Origin: Amycolatopsis nigrescens CSC17Ta-90
Lineage (GTDB): Bacteria > Actinomycetota > Actinomycetes > Mycobacteriales > Pseudonocardiaceae
Length of the DNA: 64,000 bases
Reading direction: 5' to 3'
Assembly (NCBI RefSeq): GCF_000384315.1
Contig: NZ_ARVW01000001.1
Coordinates: forward strand, 8,353,001 to 8,417,000
Positions 8,792-17,494 of the stretch are shown here, piece after piece. Made by a program: the position numbers and the translations under genes. A model generated the notes under the pieces. It was not told the origin of the DNA, searched no databases, and was given only the letters and a program-made list of their open reading frames with translations. Every line of letters begins with the position of its first letter. Position 1 is the first letter of the stretch.

Positions 8792-9583
8792 GGTCCGGTG
8801 GCGGCGGGCGTGGCGGGGGTCGAGGGTGGGGACGGCATCGAGCAGGGTGCGGGTGTAGGGGTGCGAAGGGGTGTCGAAGACGGTGGCGGCTGGGCCCTGT
8901 TCGACGACCTTGCCCGCTTGCATGACGGCGACCCGGTCGGCGATCTGACGCACCACGGCCAGGTCGTGCGACACGAACACATAGGTCAGCCCCAGCCGGG
9001 ACTGCAGGTCCGCGAGCAGGTCCAGCACCTGCGCCTGCACCGACACGTCCAGCGCGCTGGTCGGCTCGTCCAGCACGACCAGCCGGGGCCGCAGGGCCAG
9101 CGCCCGCGCGATGGAGATCCGCTGCCGCTGCCCGCCGGAGAACTCGTGCGGATACCGGTCCTGGATCTCCGGGCCGAGGCCCACCGACTCCAGCAACTCG
9201 CCGACCCGGTCCCGCAGCCGCGCCCGGCCCGTCCTCGGTTCGTGCGTGTGCAACGGCTCCGCGACGATGTCGGTGACCCGCATCCGCGGGTTCATGCTGG
9301 AGTACGGGTCCTGCAGCACCACCTGCATCTCGCGGCGCACCCGCCGCATTTCCACTTTGGACAGTCCGGTCAGGTCGCGGCCGCCGAAGTGCACGCTGCC
9401 CCCGGTCGGCTCCAACAACCGCAGCAGCAGCCGGGTCAGCGTGGTCTTGCCGGAACCGGACTCGCCGACCACGGCCAGTGTCTCGCCCTCCGACACGGCC
9501 ATGCTCACACCGTCCACCGCGAACATGCCGTGCCGCCCGCCGAACCGCTTGCTCAGGTCTCGTGCCTCCAGCATCAGGGTCAT
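8783..9583 (-). CDS. oligopeptide/dipeptide ABC transporter ATPase (DppF/OppF type)
   Basis: This 266-residue ATPase has Walker [11 protein letters not shown]-loop [12 protein letters not shown], signature FSGGQRQR, Walker [13 protein letters not shown] and the H-loop histidine (VSHDL). The C-terminal HPYTRTLL segment is typical of the oligopeptide subfamily. It works with the DppD-like ATPase on the inner face of the membrane to energise uptake. The ATG overlaps the upstream gene's stop by 4 bases. It is the last gene of the five-gene operon. Confidence 0.9.
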   Translation of the reverse strand: MTLMLEARDLSKRFGGRHGMFAVDGVSMAVSEGETLAVVGESGSGKTTLTRLLLRLLEPTGGSVHFGGRDLTGLSKVEMRRVRREMQVVLQDPYSSMNPRMRVTDIVAEPLHTHEPRTGRARLRDRVGELLESVGLGPEIQDRYPHEFSGGQRQRISIARALALRPRLVVLDEPTSALDVSVQAQVLDLLADLQSRLGLTYVFVSHDLAVVRQIADRVAVMQAGKVVEQGPAATVFDTPSHPYTRTLLDAVPTLDPRHARRHRTMQ

Positions 9584-10377
9584 AGCCGCTCCAGCCGTGG
9601 GGTCGCCCGCAGCAGCTGCCGCGTGTAGCCCGCCGACGGGTGGTCGAAGACGTCCTGCACGTCCCCGGTCTCCACCACCCGGCCGTGCCGCATCACCACC
9701 ACCCGGTCGGCAACCTCGGCCACGACCCCGAGATCGTGCGTGATCAGCACGACCGCCATCCCGTGCCGGCGTTGGACCTCCACCAGCAGGTCCAGGATCT
9801 GGGCCTGCACGGTGACGTCCAGCGCGGTGGTCGGCTCGTCCGCGATGAGCACCCGCGGCCTGCCGATCAGCGCCATCGCGATCATCACCCGCTGCCGCAG
9901 CCCGCCGGAGAGCTCGTGCGGGTACTGCCCGGCCCGCCGCTCCGGGTCCGGGATGCCGGCCTCGCGCAACGCGGGCAGCACCGCCCGCCGGGCCTCGCCG
10001 CGGGAGGCGCCCTGATGTTTCCGCAGCACCTCGCCGACCTGCACCCCGACGCGCTTGAGCGGGTTCAGGCTGGTCATCGGGTCCTGGAAGATCATCGCGA
10101 CCTCGTTGCCCCTGATCCGCCGCAGCTCCTTTTCCGTGCACGTCAGCACATTCCGGCCGTCGAGCAGGATTTCGCCGGCCGGGTACACGCAGGGCGGGAC
10201 CGGGTTCAGCCGGAGCACGGACAGCGCCGTCGCGGTCTTGCCGCTGCCCGACTCGCCGACCACCGCCAGGGTCTCCCCTTCCCGCACCGAAAAGTCGACG
10301 CCCTGGACCGCGGGCACGGTCCCGGTGCCGAGCCGGAACTCGACGTGCAGATCGCGAACTTCGAGCAGCGGGTTCAT
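9580..10377 (-). CDS. oligopeptide/dipeptide ABC transporter ATPase (DppD/OppD type)
   Basis: The 265-residue ATPase has Walker [12 protein letters not shown] at about 41-51, Q-loop [10 protein letters not shown], signature LSGGLRQR, Walker [14 protein letters not shown] and the H-loop ITHDLGVV. It pairs with the DppF-like subunit. ATGA overlaps on both sides (10374-10377 and 9580-9583) show tight coupling with the permease and the second ATPase. Confidence 0.9.
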   Translation of the reverse strand: MNPLLEVRDLHVEFRLGTGTVPAVQGVDFSVREGETLAVVGESGSGKTATALSVLRLNPVPPCVYPAGEILLDGRNVLTCTEKELRRIRGNEVAMIFQDPMTSLNPLKRVGVQVGEVLRKHQGASRGEARRAVLPALREAGIPDPERRAGQYPHELSGGLRQRVMIAMALIGRPRVLIADEPTTALDVTVQAQILDLLVEVQRRHGMAVVLITHDLGVVAEVADRVVVMRHGRVVETGDVQDVFDHPSAGYTRQLLRATPRLERL

Positions 10378-11258
10378 CGGCGGTACGCCTTCGGGTCCGC
10401 GACGTCGCGCAGGACGTCGCCGGTGACATTGACGGCGAGCGCGGTGACCGTCAGCGCGAGGCCGGGGAACACCGCGATCCACCAGGAGGTGCCGAGGTAG
10501 AGCTGCCCGTCGCTGAGCATCGCGCCCCAGGTCACGATCGACTTCGGCACCCCGAGCCCGAGATAGCTCAGCGAAGCCTCGGCCACGATCGCCGACGCCA
10601 CGTGCAGGGTGCCGATGGTGGCCAGCGGCGCCAGCACGTTCGGCAGCAGGTGCCGGCGCATGATGGTCAGGTCGCCCACCCCGATCGCCCGCGCCTCGGT
10701 GACGAACTCCCTGGAACGCAAGGAAAGCACCTCGGAACGGACCACCCGCGCGTAGGACACCCAGCCGGTGAAGCCGAGCACGATGATCACGTACCACAAC
10801 CCGGAGCCGAGGAACCCGACCACGGCCAGCGCGAGCAGGATGGACGGGAAAGCGAGCTGGATGTCCGCCAGCCGCATCAGCGCACGGTCCACCCAGCCGC
10901 CGAGAAAGCCGGATACCAGGCCGACCGCGGCACCGATCACCCCGGCCAGCAGTGCCGCGCTCGCGCCGACCAGCAACGAGACCCTGGCGCCGTAGATCAT
11001 CCGGCTCAGCAGGTCGCGGCCGAGCTGATCGGTGCCGAGCAGGTGCTCGGCGCTGCCGCCGGACTGCCACGCTGGCGGCCGCAGCCGGACCAGCAGGTTC
11101 TGCACCTGCGGATCGTGCGGCGCGATCAGTGGCGCGAACAGGGCCGCGAGCAACATCAGCGCCAGCACCGCGATCGCCGCCACGGCGAGCTTGTTGCGCA
11201 GCACCGCACCGAATCTGGACGGCGCGGGGCGCACGGCAGACTGAGTCATCGGAGTCAT
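10374..11258 (-). CDS. ABC transporter permease (DppC/OppC type)
   Basis: The 294-residue inner-membrane protein has the short cytoplasmic N-terminus and first membrane helix of OppC proteins. The conserved [23 protein letters not shown] region follows, then about five more helices and the EAA loop ([20 protein letters not shown]). The ATG at 11258 overlaps the stop of the first permease gene. A second in-frame ATG three codons in is possible. It forms the transmembrane channel with the DppB-like protein. Confidence 0.9.
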   Translation of the reverse strand: MTPMTQSAVRPAPSRFGAVLRNKLAVAAIAVLALMLLAALFAPLIAPHDPQVQNLLVRLRPPAWQSGGSAEHLLGTDQLGRDLLSRMIYGARVSLLVGASAALLAGVIGAAVGLVSGFLGGWVDRALMRLADIQLAFPSILLALAVVGFLGSGLWYVIIVLGFTGWVSYARVVRSEVLSLRSREFVTEARAIGVGDLTIMRRHLLPNVLAPLATIGTLHVASAIVAEASLSYLGLGVPKSIVTWGAMLSDGQLYLGTSWWIAVFPGLALTVTALAVNVTGDVLRDVADPKAYRR

Positions 11259-12235
11259 CGGGTCACCCGCACCCTCGGGTCGAGCAGCGTGTAGGAAAGA
11301 TCCACCACCAGGTTCACCAGCACGAAAGTGGCCGCGAAGAACAGCACCGCGGCCTGCACCATGGGAAAGTCCCGGTTCGCGATCGCCTCCACGGTGAGCC
11401 TGCCGACACCGGGCCAGGAGAACACCTGCTCGGTCAGGATCGCGCCGCCGAGCATGCTGCCCACCTCCAGGCCGACCACGGTGATCACCGGCAGCGACGC
11501 GTTGCGCAGACCGTGGGAGAGCACCACGCTGCCGGTGCCGAGGCCCTTGGCCCGCGCGGTCCGGATGTAGTCCGAGCCGAGCACATCCACCAGCGAAGAA
11601 CGCAGCAGCCTGGCGATCATGGCCACCGAGTACACCGCGAGCGTGACGGCCGGCAGCACCAGATGCGCGAAGCTGCCGTAGCCGGAGGCGGGCAGCACCT
11701 TGAGCTGCACCGCGAACACCAGGATCAGCAGGATGCCCACCCAGAACGGCGGCGTGGACTGTCCGATCAGGACACCCGTCATCACCCCGGTGTCGGTGGC
11801 CCTGCCCCGGCGCAGCGCGGCCATGATCCCGGCCGGGATGGCCAGCACCAGCGCCACCACGATCGCCGCGGCGGCCAGTTCCAGGGTGGCCGGCAGCCTG
11901 GCGAACAGCACGTCCGCGACCGGCTGGTCGTAGAACAGCGACGTGCCGAAGTCCAGCCGGGGCAGCCCGGCGAGATAGTCGAGATACTGCGCCAGCAACG
12001 GCCGGTCCAGGCCGAGGCTCGCCCGCAGGGTGGCCTCCTGGTCCGCGGTGGCGTCCGGCGGCAGCAGCAGCTTCACCGGGTCACCGGAGAGCCGGACCAG
12101 GAAGAACGCCACGGTCGCGACCACCAGCAGCACGAGCAGCGCGGTCCCGACCCTGGTCAGCACCGTGCGCAGCACCCCGTTACCGGCCGGTGGCCGTCGC
12201 CCCGCCTGGCCTGCCTCCAGCACCGGCGTGGTCAC
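11255..12235 (-). CDS. ABC transporter permease (DppB/OppB type)
   Basis: The 326-residue membrane protein has six helices and the EAA loop TARAKGLGTGSVVLSHGLRN, followed by GAILTEQVFSWPGVGRLTVEAI, typical of DppB. GTG 12235 is chosen because it forms a GTGA overlap with the binding-protein stop. An in-frame upstream ATG at 12289 lies deep inside the preceding gene and is less likely. It is the second gene of the operon. Confidence 0.88.
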   Translation of the reverse strand: MTTPVLEAGQAGRRPPAGNGVLRTVLTRVGTALLVLLVVATVAFFLVRLSGDPVKLLLPPDATADQEATLRASLGLDRPLLAQYLDYLAGLPRLDFGTSLFYDQPVADVLFARLPATLELAAAAIVVALVLAIPAGIMAALRRGRATDTGVMTGVLIGQSTPPFWVGILLILVFAVQLKVLPASGYGSFAHLVLPAVTLAVYSVAMIARLLRSSLVDVLGSDYIRTARAKGLGTGSVVLSHGLRNASLPVITVVGLEVGSMLGGAILTEQVFSWPGVGRLTVEAIANRDFPMVQAAVLFFAATFVLVNLVVDLSYTLLDPRVRVTR

Positions 12236-13770
12236 CTCGTCACCGTCGCCGATGCCATGGCCAGCGAACCGACCACGCCGGGACGCCACCGCGGCCGGTC
12301 GCTGCGGGCGTAGATGTTGTCCAGCTGGTAGAGAAACACGAACGGCGCCTCCTCTTTCAACAGCCGCTGCAGGTCACCGAAGGCGCGCAGCCGGTCGGCG
12401 TCGGAGTTGGAAAGCTCTTCGCCGTCGATCAGCCGGTCGGCCTCGGCCGAGGTCCAGCGGCTCTGGCGGCGATCGCGGCGGACGTTGGACTGCACGTTGC
12501 TCTGCCCGTCCACCGTCCAGCCGGTGCTGGCGGTCAGGTACATCGGCCCGAGCGCGCGGCGGTTGTCCGAGGTCAGCCTGCTGTTGAAGGTGCCGGCGTC
12601 GAGCAGTTCCACTTGAGCGCGCACCCCGGCCCGCGCCAGCAGCCCGGAGATCGCCTCGGCCACGTTGGCGTCCACATTGGACGCTGTCAGCACGGTGTCG
12701 AACCCGCCCGGATGGCCGGCATCGGCGAGCAGCCGCCTTGCCAGATCGAGGTCGCGGGAGAACGGCGGCACGCCGGGGTCGAAACCGAACGACTCGCGCG
12801 GGATCATCGTCGGCACCTCGCGGGCCTTGCCGTCCAGCACCGCCTTGATCAGCAGCGGCACGTCCACCGCGTGGTTGAGCGCCTGCCGCACCCGGCGGTC
12901 GGCCAGCGGCCCGTCCGTGGTGTCCAGCGACAGGTAGGCGGTGCGGATCCCGGGGTAGCTGTCGATGGTCACCCCGGTGTAGCCGGCCAGCTGCAACGCG
13001 GCGTCCGGGGTGAGCTGGGTGACCAGGTCCACCTCATCGCTCTGCAGGGCAGCCAGCGAGGAGGCCGCGTTCGGCATCGGGGAGAAGACCAGTTCGTCCA
13101 CCCCCGGTGGGCCGGCCCAGTGCTCGGCGTTCGCCCGCATCCGCAGCTCGTGGTCGCGCTGCCAGCTCTCGAACCGGAACGGGCCGGTGCCGATCGGGTG
13201 CCGGGCGAACCCGCTGTCGCCGACCTCGGCCAGGTAACGCGGCGGCACCACCACCCCGCCGAACAGGGAAACCTTGGCGGGCAGGATCGGATCGTGCTGG
13301 CTGGTGTGCACGTCCACGGTCAGCTCGTCGGCCACGCTGGCGCCTTCGACGTAGCGCAGCTCGACGATCGGGGACTTGGTCTCCGGGGCGATCAGCCGGT
13401 CGAAGCTGAACTTGACCGCGGCCGCGTCGCAGGGCTCGCCGTTGTGGAACCGAACGCCGGGACGCAGCCGGAAACGCCAGGTCAGCGGGTCCGGCGCGGA
13501 CCATTCCAGTGCCAGCCGCGGCGCCAGCCGGTTGTTCGCGTCGCGGGTGGTCAGCGTGTCGAAGATGTTGATCAGCGCGTTCATCGAGGGCATGTCGCCC
13601 TGTTTGTGCGGGTCCATCGTCTTCGGGTCGCTCGGCTGGGACAGCCGCAGCACGTTGCCGGCGCCGCCGGTCTGCCCACCGCAGCCGGACAGCAGTGCGG
13701 CCGCGGGGAGCGCGAGACCACCGAGGCGAAGCGCCGCGCGCCGCGAGATCCGCGGGTTCGGACCGCTCAC
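12232..13770 (-). CDS. solute-binding lipoprotein of the oligopeptide type (SBP_bac_5)
   Basis: The 512-residue protein starts at GTG 13770 behind GAGAGGGG. The signal peptide has twin arginines (SRRAALRLGG) and a lipobox LLSGC with lipidated Cys30, so a Tat-exported lipoprotein is likely. The family hallmark IGTGPFRFESWQRDHELRM and RRVRQALNHAVD are present. It captures the substrate outside the membrane; peptides, but also opines and other compounds, are known ligands of the family. It is the first gene of the operon and divergent from the IclR gene, its probable regulator. Confidence 0.88.
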   Translation of the reverse strand: MSGPNPRISRRAALRLGGLALPAAALLSGCGGQTGGAGNVLRLSQPSDPKTMDPHKQGDMPSMNALINIFDTLTTRDANNRLAPRLALEWSAPDPLTWRFRLRPGVRFHNGEPCDAAAVKFSFDRLIAPETKSPIVELRYVEGASVADELTVDVHTSQHDPILPAKVSLFGGVVVPPRYLAEVGDSGFARHPIGTGPFRFESWQRDHELRMRANAEHWAGPPGVDELVFSPMPNAASSLAALQSDEVDLVTQLTPDAALQLAGYTGVTIDSYPGIRTAYLSLDTTDGPLADRRVRQALNHAVDVPLLIKAVLDGKAREVPTMIPRESFGFDPGVPPFSRDLDLARRLLADAGHPGGFDTVLTASNVDANVAEAISGLLARAGVRAQVELLDAGTFNSRLTSDNRRALGPMYLTASTGWTVDGQSNVQSNVRRDRRQSRWTSAEADRLIDGEELSNSDADRLRAFGDLQRLLKEEAPFVFLYQLDNIYARSDRPRWRPGVVGSLAMASATVTR

Positions 13771-13781
13771 CGGCCACCCCT

Positions 13782-13822
13782 CTCGTTCCGTTTAGCGACA
13801 CCTCGTTCCGTCAGATGGAACG
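13782..13822. promoter_or_regulatory. probable IclR operator in a divergent promoter
   Basis: The 74 bases between the binding-protein and IclR genes hold a 20-base-spaced direct repeat CTCGTTCCGT (13782-13791 and 13802-13811). They also hold an inverted repeat CGTTCC-n7-GGAACG (13804-13809/13817-13822). Placement between regulator and transporter fits an operator that controls both. Confidence 0.6.
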
Positions 13823-13844
13823 TTGGTGGGTTAAGCTAGGCGGC

Positions 13845-14684
13845 ATGCGAACGGCTGTCAATGACGGACCCCGGGACGAACCTCAGGACGAACCGGAGCG
13901 CTCGGGCCAGCCACGGGGCGCCGTGGACAAGGCGCTCGACGTGCTCAGCGCGCTGGTCCGTCCCGGCAGCCCGCATCGACTGGCGGATCTGGCGAAGGAG
14001 ACCGGCCTGGCCAAACCCACCGTGCACCGGATGCTGCAGACGCTGACCGGCTCCGGGTTCGCGGTCGGCGTGGCGGGCGGCTCGTACCAGGTCGGGCCCC
14101 GGCTGCTCGGCATGTCCGCGGCCGCGCTGGCGAGCAGCAAGGAGAGCAGGTTCGCCCGGCCGGTACTGGCGGAGCTGCAACGCCGGACCGGGCACACCGT
14201 GCACTACGCGGTACGGCACGGACTGGACGCGATCTACGTGGAGAAGGTCGAGCCGGCGCAGGCGTACCGGATGACCTCCCGAGTGGGCGGCGAGGTGCCG
14301 CTGTACTGCACCGCGGTCGGCAGGGCGATCCTGTCCCGGCTGCCCGAGGCCGAGGTCGCCGAGGTGCTCGGCACCGCACCGCTGCCGGCCAGGACCCCGC
14401 GCACGCTCACCGACCCGGCCGCGATCCGCCATGCACTGTCCGAAGTGGACGAACGCGGCTTCCTGGTGGAGGACGAGCAGAACGAACCGGACGTCCGCTG
14501 CGTAGCGGCGCCGGTGGTGGACGGGCTCGGCCAGGTGGCGGGCGCGATCAGCGTGTCCGGGCTGACCTTCACCCTGAGCCTGGACAGCGTCGAAGTGCTC
14601 GGTCCGCTGGTGCGCGACGCGGCCGCGCAGGTCTCCGCCGCACTCGGCAGCGGGATCGGCATCCGGCTGGTCGCGGATGAGTGA
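13845..14684 (+). CDS. IclR-family transcriptional regulator
   Basis: The 279-residue protein has an N-terminal winged helix-turn-helix at about 25-88 (KALDVLSALV, LAKPTVHRMLQTL). The C-terminal IclR effector domain contains YVEKVEPAQAYRMTSRVGGEVPLYCTAVGRAIL and DVRCVAAPVVDGLGQVAGAISVSG. ATG 13845 gives the usual family length and leaves the operator upstream free. It is divergent from the ABC operon and overlaps the serine hydrolase by 8 bases, so it probably governs both. Confidence 0.88.
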   Translation: MRTAVNDGPRDEPQDEPERSGQPRGAVDKALDVLSALVRPGSPHRLADLAKETGLAKPTVHRMLQTLTGSGFAVGVAGGSYQVGPRLLGMSAAALASSKESRFARPVLAELQRRTGHTVHYAVRHGLDAIYVEKVEPAQAYRMTSRVGGEVPLYCTAVGRAILSRLPEAEVAEVLGTAPLPARTPRTLTDPAAIRHALSEVDERGFLVEDEQNEPDVRCVAAPVVDGLGQVAGAISVSGLTFTLSLDSVEVLGPLVRDAAAQVSAALGSGIGIRLVADE

Positions 14685-15687
14685 GCTCGCCGCGCTGCTC
14701 GCCGAGGCCAGGGCACGACGGGTCTTCTCCGCGGCCGCCTGGTCCGTCGGAACCGCCGACGGCGTGCTGAGCAGGGGCGTGCTCGGCACCCGGAGCTGGG
14801 ACGGGGAGCCTGCCGCGGAGCACGACCTGTGGGACCTCGCATCGGTCACCAAGCCGATCGCCGGGATGGCCGTGCTGGCACTGGTCGAACGCGGCGTGCT
14901 CGGCCTGGAGGACCCGGTCGGCGCGCAGCTGCCCGAGTACACCGGCGGTGACAAGGCAGGCATCACCGTCCGGCAACTTCTGACGCACACCTCCGGGCTG
15001 CCGGGGGCAACCCCGCTGTGGCGCGAGTTCCCGACCAGGGCCGGCCTGCTCGACGCGCTGCGCACGCGGCCACTGCCGGTCGCGCCGGGCAGCAGGGTCG
15101 AGTACTCGTCGCAGGGGTTCATCCTGCTCGGCCGGATCGCCGAAGCCGCGTCCGGACGGCCGCTGGACAAGCTCGTCGACGAACTCGTGCTGGTTCCGGC
15201 CGGGCTGCGCGACACCCGGTACACCCCCGGCGCAGCGGATCGGCCGCGGGCGGTGGCCACCGAGCAGTGCGCCTGGCGTGGCCGGCTGGTGCGCGGCGAA
15301 GTGCACGACGAGAACTGCGTGGTGCTCGGCGGAGTCGCCGGCCACGCCGGGCTCTTCGGCACCCTCGGCGATCTGGAACGCCTCGGCCAAGAGCTGGCCG
15401 GCGGCGGAAGTTCCTTGCTGGGCAAGGAAATGTTCGCGGAGATGACGACGTGCCACACTGAGGGCCACCGGCTGCGGCGCGGACTCGGCTGGCAGCTGAC
15501 CGACGCCCCGGACTCCCCGCTCGGCCCGAATGCCTACGGCCACACCGGTTTCACCGGGACCAGCCTCTGGATAGACCCGGACTCCGCGCGTTTCTTCGTG
15601 CTGCTCACCAACCGCGTGCACCCTTCCCGTGACGGGAACGCCATCGTGCGGGTACGCCGCGACTTCCACCGCGCCGCCGCCCGCTGA
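14677..15687 (+). CDS. serine hydrolase of the beta-lactamase/penicillin-binding class C fold
   Basis: The 336-residue protein has S56-V-T-K59 (DLASVTKP), Y143-S-S145 (VEYSSQG) and a C-terminal GHTGF in place of KTG. These are the three motifs of class C-type esterases, D-peptidases and lactamases. No signal peptide or membrane helix is visible, so it probably acts in the cytoplasm. Coupling to IclR and the nearby peptide-type transporter suggests it cleaves an imported D-amino acid-containing amide or an ester (inference). Resistance to beta-lactams is unlikely without export. Confidence 0.8.
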   Translation: MSELAALLAEARARRVFSAAAWSVGTADGVLSRGVLGTRSWDGEPAAEHDLWDLASVTKPIAGMAVLALVERGVLGLEDPVGAQLPEYTGGDKAGITVRQLLTHTSGLPGATPLWREFPTRAGLLDALRTRPLPVAPGSRVEYSSQGFILLGRIAEAASGRPLDKLVDELVLVPAGLRDTRYTPGAADRPRAVATEQCAWRGRLVRGEVHDENCVVLGGVAGHAGLFGTLGDLERLGQELAGGGSSLLGKEMFAEMTTCHTEGHRLRRGLGWQLTDAPDSPLGPNAYGHTGFTGTSLWIDPDSARFFVLLTNRVHPSRDGNAIVRVRRDFHRAAAR

Positions 15688-15707
15688 AGTCCTGACTCCG
15701 GCCGTGT

Positions 15708-15761
15708 TTGACAAGTCCGGGCTCGCGTGCTGCCATGAGGTAACTATACCGGTATGTATAC
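15708..15761 (+). promoter_or_regulatory. promoter region with overlapping ATACC/GGTAT palindromes
   Basis: A TTGACA -35-like hexamer lies at 15708-15713, but the -10 is weak. Two overlapping palindromes follow at about 15745-15760: ATACCGGTAT, and GGTAT-GT-ATACC sharing its right half. They lie 17-32 bases before the oxidoreductase start, where a bound repressor would block transcription. Related sequences occur at 45462-45473 and 46541-46572. Confidence 0.55.
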
Positions 15762-15776
15762 CTTGAAAGGTGGATC

Positions 15777-16805
15777 ATGCGTGCGATGCTGCTCACCGGG
15801 TTCGGCGGGCCGGACAAACTCGAGTTCCGAGCGGACGTTCCGGACCCGCGGCCAGGCCCGTCCGAGGTCCGGGTGCGGGTCGGCGCCGCCGGGCTGAACA
15901 ACACCGACATCTGGACCCGCGAAGGCGCCTACGGCTCGTCCGACGATCCGGCCGCGGTCACCGGCTGGCGCCGTGAACCGCTGAGCTTCCCCCGGATCCA
16001 GGGCGCGGACGTGGCAGGCACCATCGACCAGGTCGGCGAAGGCGTCTCCGCCGACCGGATCGGCGAACGCGTGCTGGTCGACCCGATGATCTACACCGGC
16101 GGCGAGCGCGCCCTGGTCCGCACCGACTACCTCGGCAGCGAGCGCGACGGCGGTTTCGCCGAGCTGGTGACCGTGCCCGCCGGCAACGCGCACGCGGTGC
16201 ACAGCGCGCTCAGCGACGCCGAACTGGCCACCTTCCCGACCGCCTACACCACGGCGATGCGGATGCTGAACCGCGCGGCCGTGCGCGACGGGGAGACGGT
16301 GCTGGTCACCGGCGCGTCCGGCGGCGTCGGTTCGGCGCTCATCCAGCTCGCCACCAACCTCGGCGCCGACGTGGTGGCCGTGGTCGGAGCCGGGAAGCAG
16401 GAACAGGCGAGGAAACTGGGCGCGAGCGTGACCGTGGACCGGAACGAGCCGGACCTGGCCGGAGCACTGGACGGGCGCCAGGTGGACGTGGTGGCCGATG
16501 TCGTGGCCGGCCCCGCCTTCGCCGGCCTGCTCCGGCTGCTGCGCCCGCTCGGCCGGTACGTGGTGGCCGGCGCGATCGCCGGTCCGCTGGTGGAGACCGA
16601 TCTCCGCACGGTCTACCTCAACCAGCTCCAGCTGATCGGCTCCTCCTTCGGGTCCCACGAGGACTTCGCACAGGTGCTGGCGCAGATCGAGGGCGGCGGG
16701 CTGCGACCGTTGCTGGCCGGTACTTTCCCGCTGGCCGAGCTGGGCAGGGCGCAGGCCGAGTTCACCGGCAAGGGTTTCTTCGGCAAGCTCGTGGTGGAGC
16801 CGTGA
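15777..16805 (+). CDS. zinc-independent MDR-superfamily NAD(P)H oxidoreductase (quinone oxidoreductase-like)
   Basis: The 342-residue protein has a GroES-like N-terminal domain (GAAGLNNTDIWTREGAYG) and a Rossmann domain with TGASGGVGSALIQLATNLGADVVAVVGAGKQEQARKLGA. The cysteine cluster for structural zinc and the catalytic Cys/His zinc ligands are absent, as in quinone or enone reductases. AAAGG precedes the ATG. Its stop overlaps the HAD gene start (GTGA), so both form one operon under the palindromic operator upstream. Confidence 0.82.
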   Translation: MRAMLLTGFGGPDKLEFRADVPDPRPGPSEVRVRVGAAGLNNTDIWTREGAYGSSDDPAAVTGWRREPLSFPRIQGADVAGTIDQVGEGVSADRIGERVLVDPMIYTGGERALVRTDYLGSERDGGFAELVTVPAGNAHAVHSALSDAELATFPTAYTTAMRMLNRAAVRDGETVLVTGASGGVGSALIQLATNLGADVVAVVGAGKQEQARKLGASVTVDRNEPDLAGALDGRQVDVVADVVAGPAFAGLLRLLRPLGRYVVAGAIAGPLVETDLRTVYLNQLQLIGSSFGSHEDFAQVLAQIEGGGLRPLLAGTFPLAELGRAQAEFTGKGFFGKLVVEP

Positions 16806-17494
16806 ACGCCGTGAAGACCGCAGCTCTCCAGGACTTCCGGGTGCTGAGCATGGACGTGACCGGCACGCTGATCGACTTCGAGCGGGGCATCCTGGACTGC
16901 CTCACCAGGTTCACCGATTCCGGCGCGGCGGAGATACTGAGCGACTTCGCGCTGGCGGAAAAGCACGAGCAGGACCGGGCACCCCAGCTGCCGTTCACCG
17001 AGCTGCTCGGCCTGGTCTGCCGCCGGATGGGCCTGCCCGACGAGGCCGGCGCCGCGCTGCGGGCCTCGATCCCCCGCTGGCCGGCGTTTCCGGACGCGGT
17101 GGCGGCACTAGCCGTGCTCCGCCGCCGGTACCGGCTGGTCGCGCTGACCAATGTGGACCGCTGGGCGATGGCCGCGATGGCGGCCACGCTCGGCGAGCCG
17201 TTCCACGACGCGGTGACCGCCGAGGACGTCGGCGTGAACAAGCCCGATCCGCAGATGTTCGCCTACTGCCGTGGCCGGCAGAGCCACCACGGCCACACCA
17301 CGGCGGACTGGCTGCACGTGGCGCAGAGCCAGTACCACGACATCGGCATCGCGAAGCGGCTCGGCTTCACGACCTGCTGGATCGAGCGCCGCCACGGCCG
17401 GCCAGGGTTCGGCGCCACACCCGAGCCGGCCGAGGTCACCGCGCCCGATCTGCACTACCGCTCGCTGGCCGAACTCGCCGCCGCCATCGGCTGA
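16802..17494 (+). CDS. HAD-superfamily hydrolase, haloacid dehalogenase type II-like
   Basis: The 230-residue protein has HAD motif I as DVTGTLIDF (nucleophile Asp kept, second acid replaced by Thr), motif II LTNVDR, motif III NKPDPQMF and a motif IV-like HVAQSQYHDIGIAKRLG. Loss of the second Asp is more like dehalogenases than phosphatases. A paralogue with HVAQSYFHD lies at 45838. The GTG overlaps the oxidoreductase stop. Its last 40 bases overlap the convergent MFS gene. Substrate unknown. Confidence 0.8.
   Translation: MNAVKTAALQDFRVLSMDVTGTLIDFERGILDCLTRFTDSGAAEILSDFALAEKHEQDRAPQLPFTELLGLVCRRMGLPDEAGAALRASIPRWPAFPDAVAALAVLRRRYRLVALTNVDRWAMAAMAATLGEPFHDAVTAEDVGVNKPDPQMFAYCRGRQSHHGHTTADWLHVAQSQYHDIGIAKRLGFTTCWIERRHGRPGFGATPEPAEVTAPDLHYRSLAELAAAIG

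Noticed and set aside
15018..17494. A natural-product gene cluster around the exporters and HAD genes
   Set aside because: No synthase, terpene cyclase, NRPS or PKS domain is present in the window; the genes are single enzymes, regulators and transporters.
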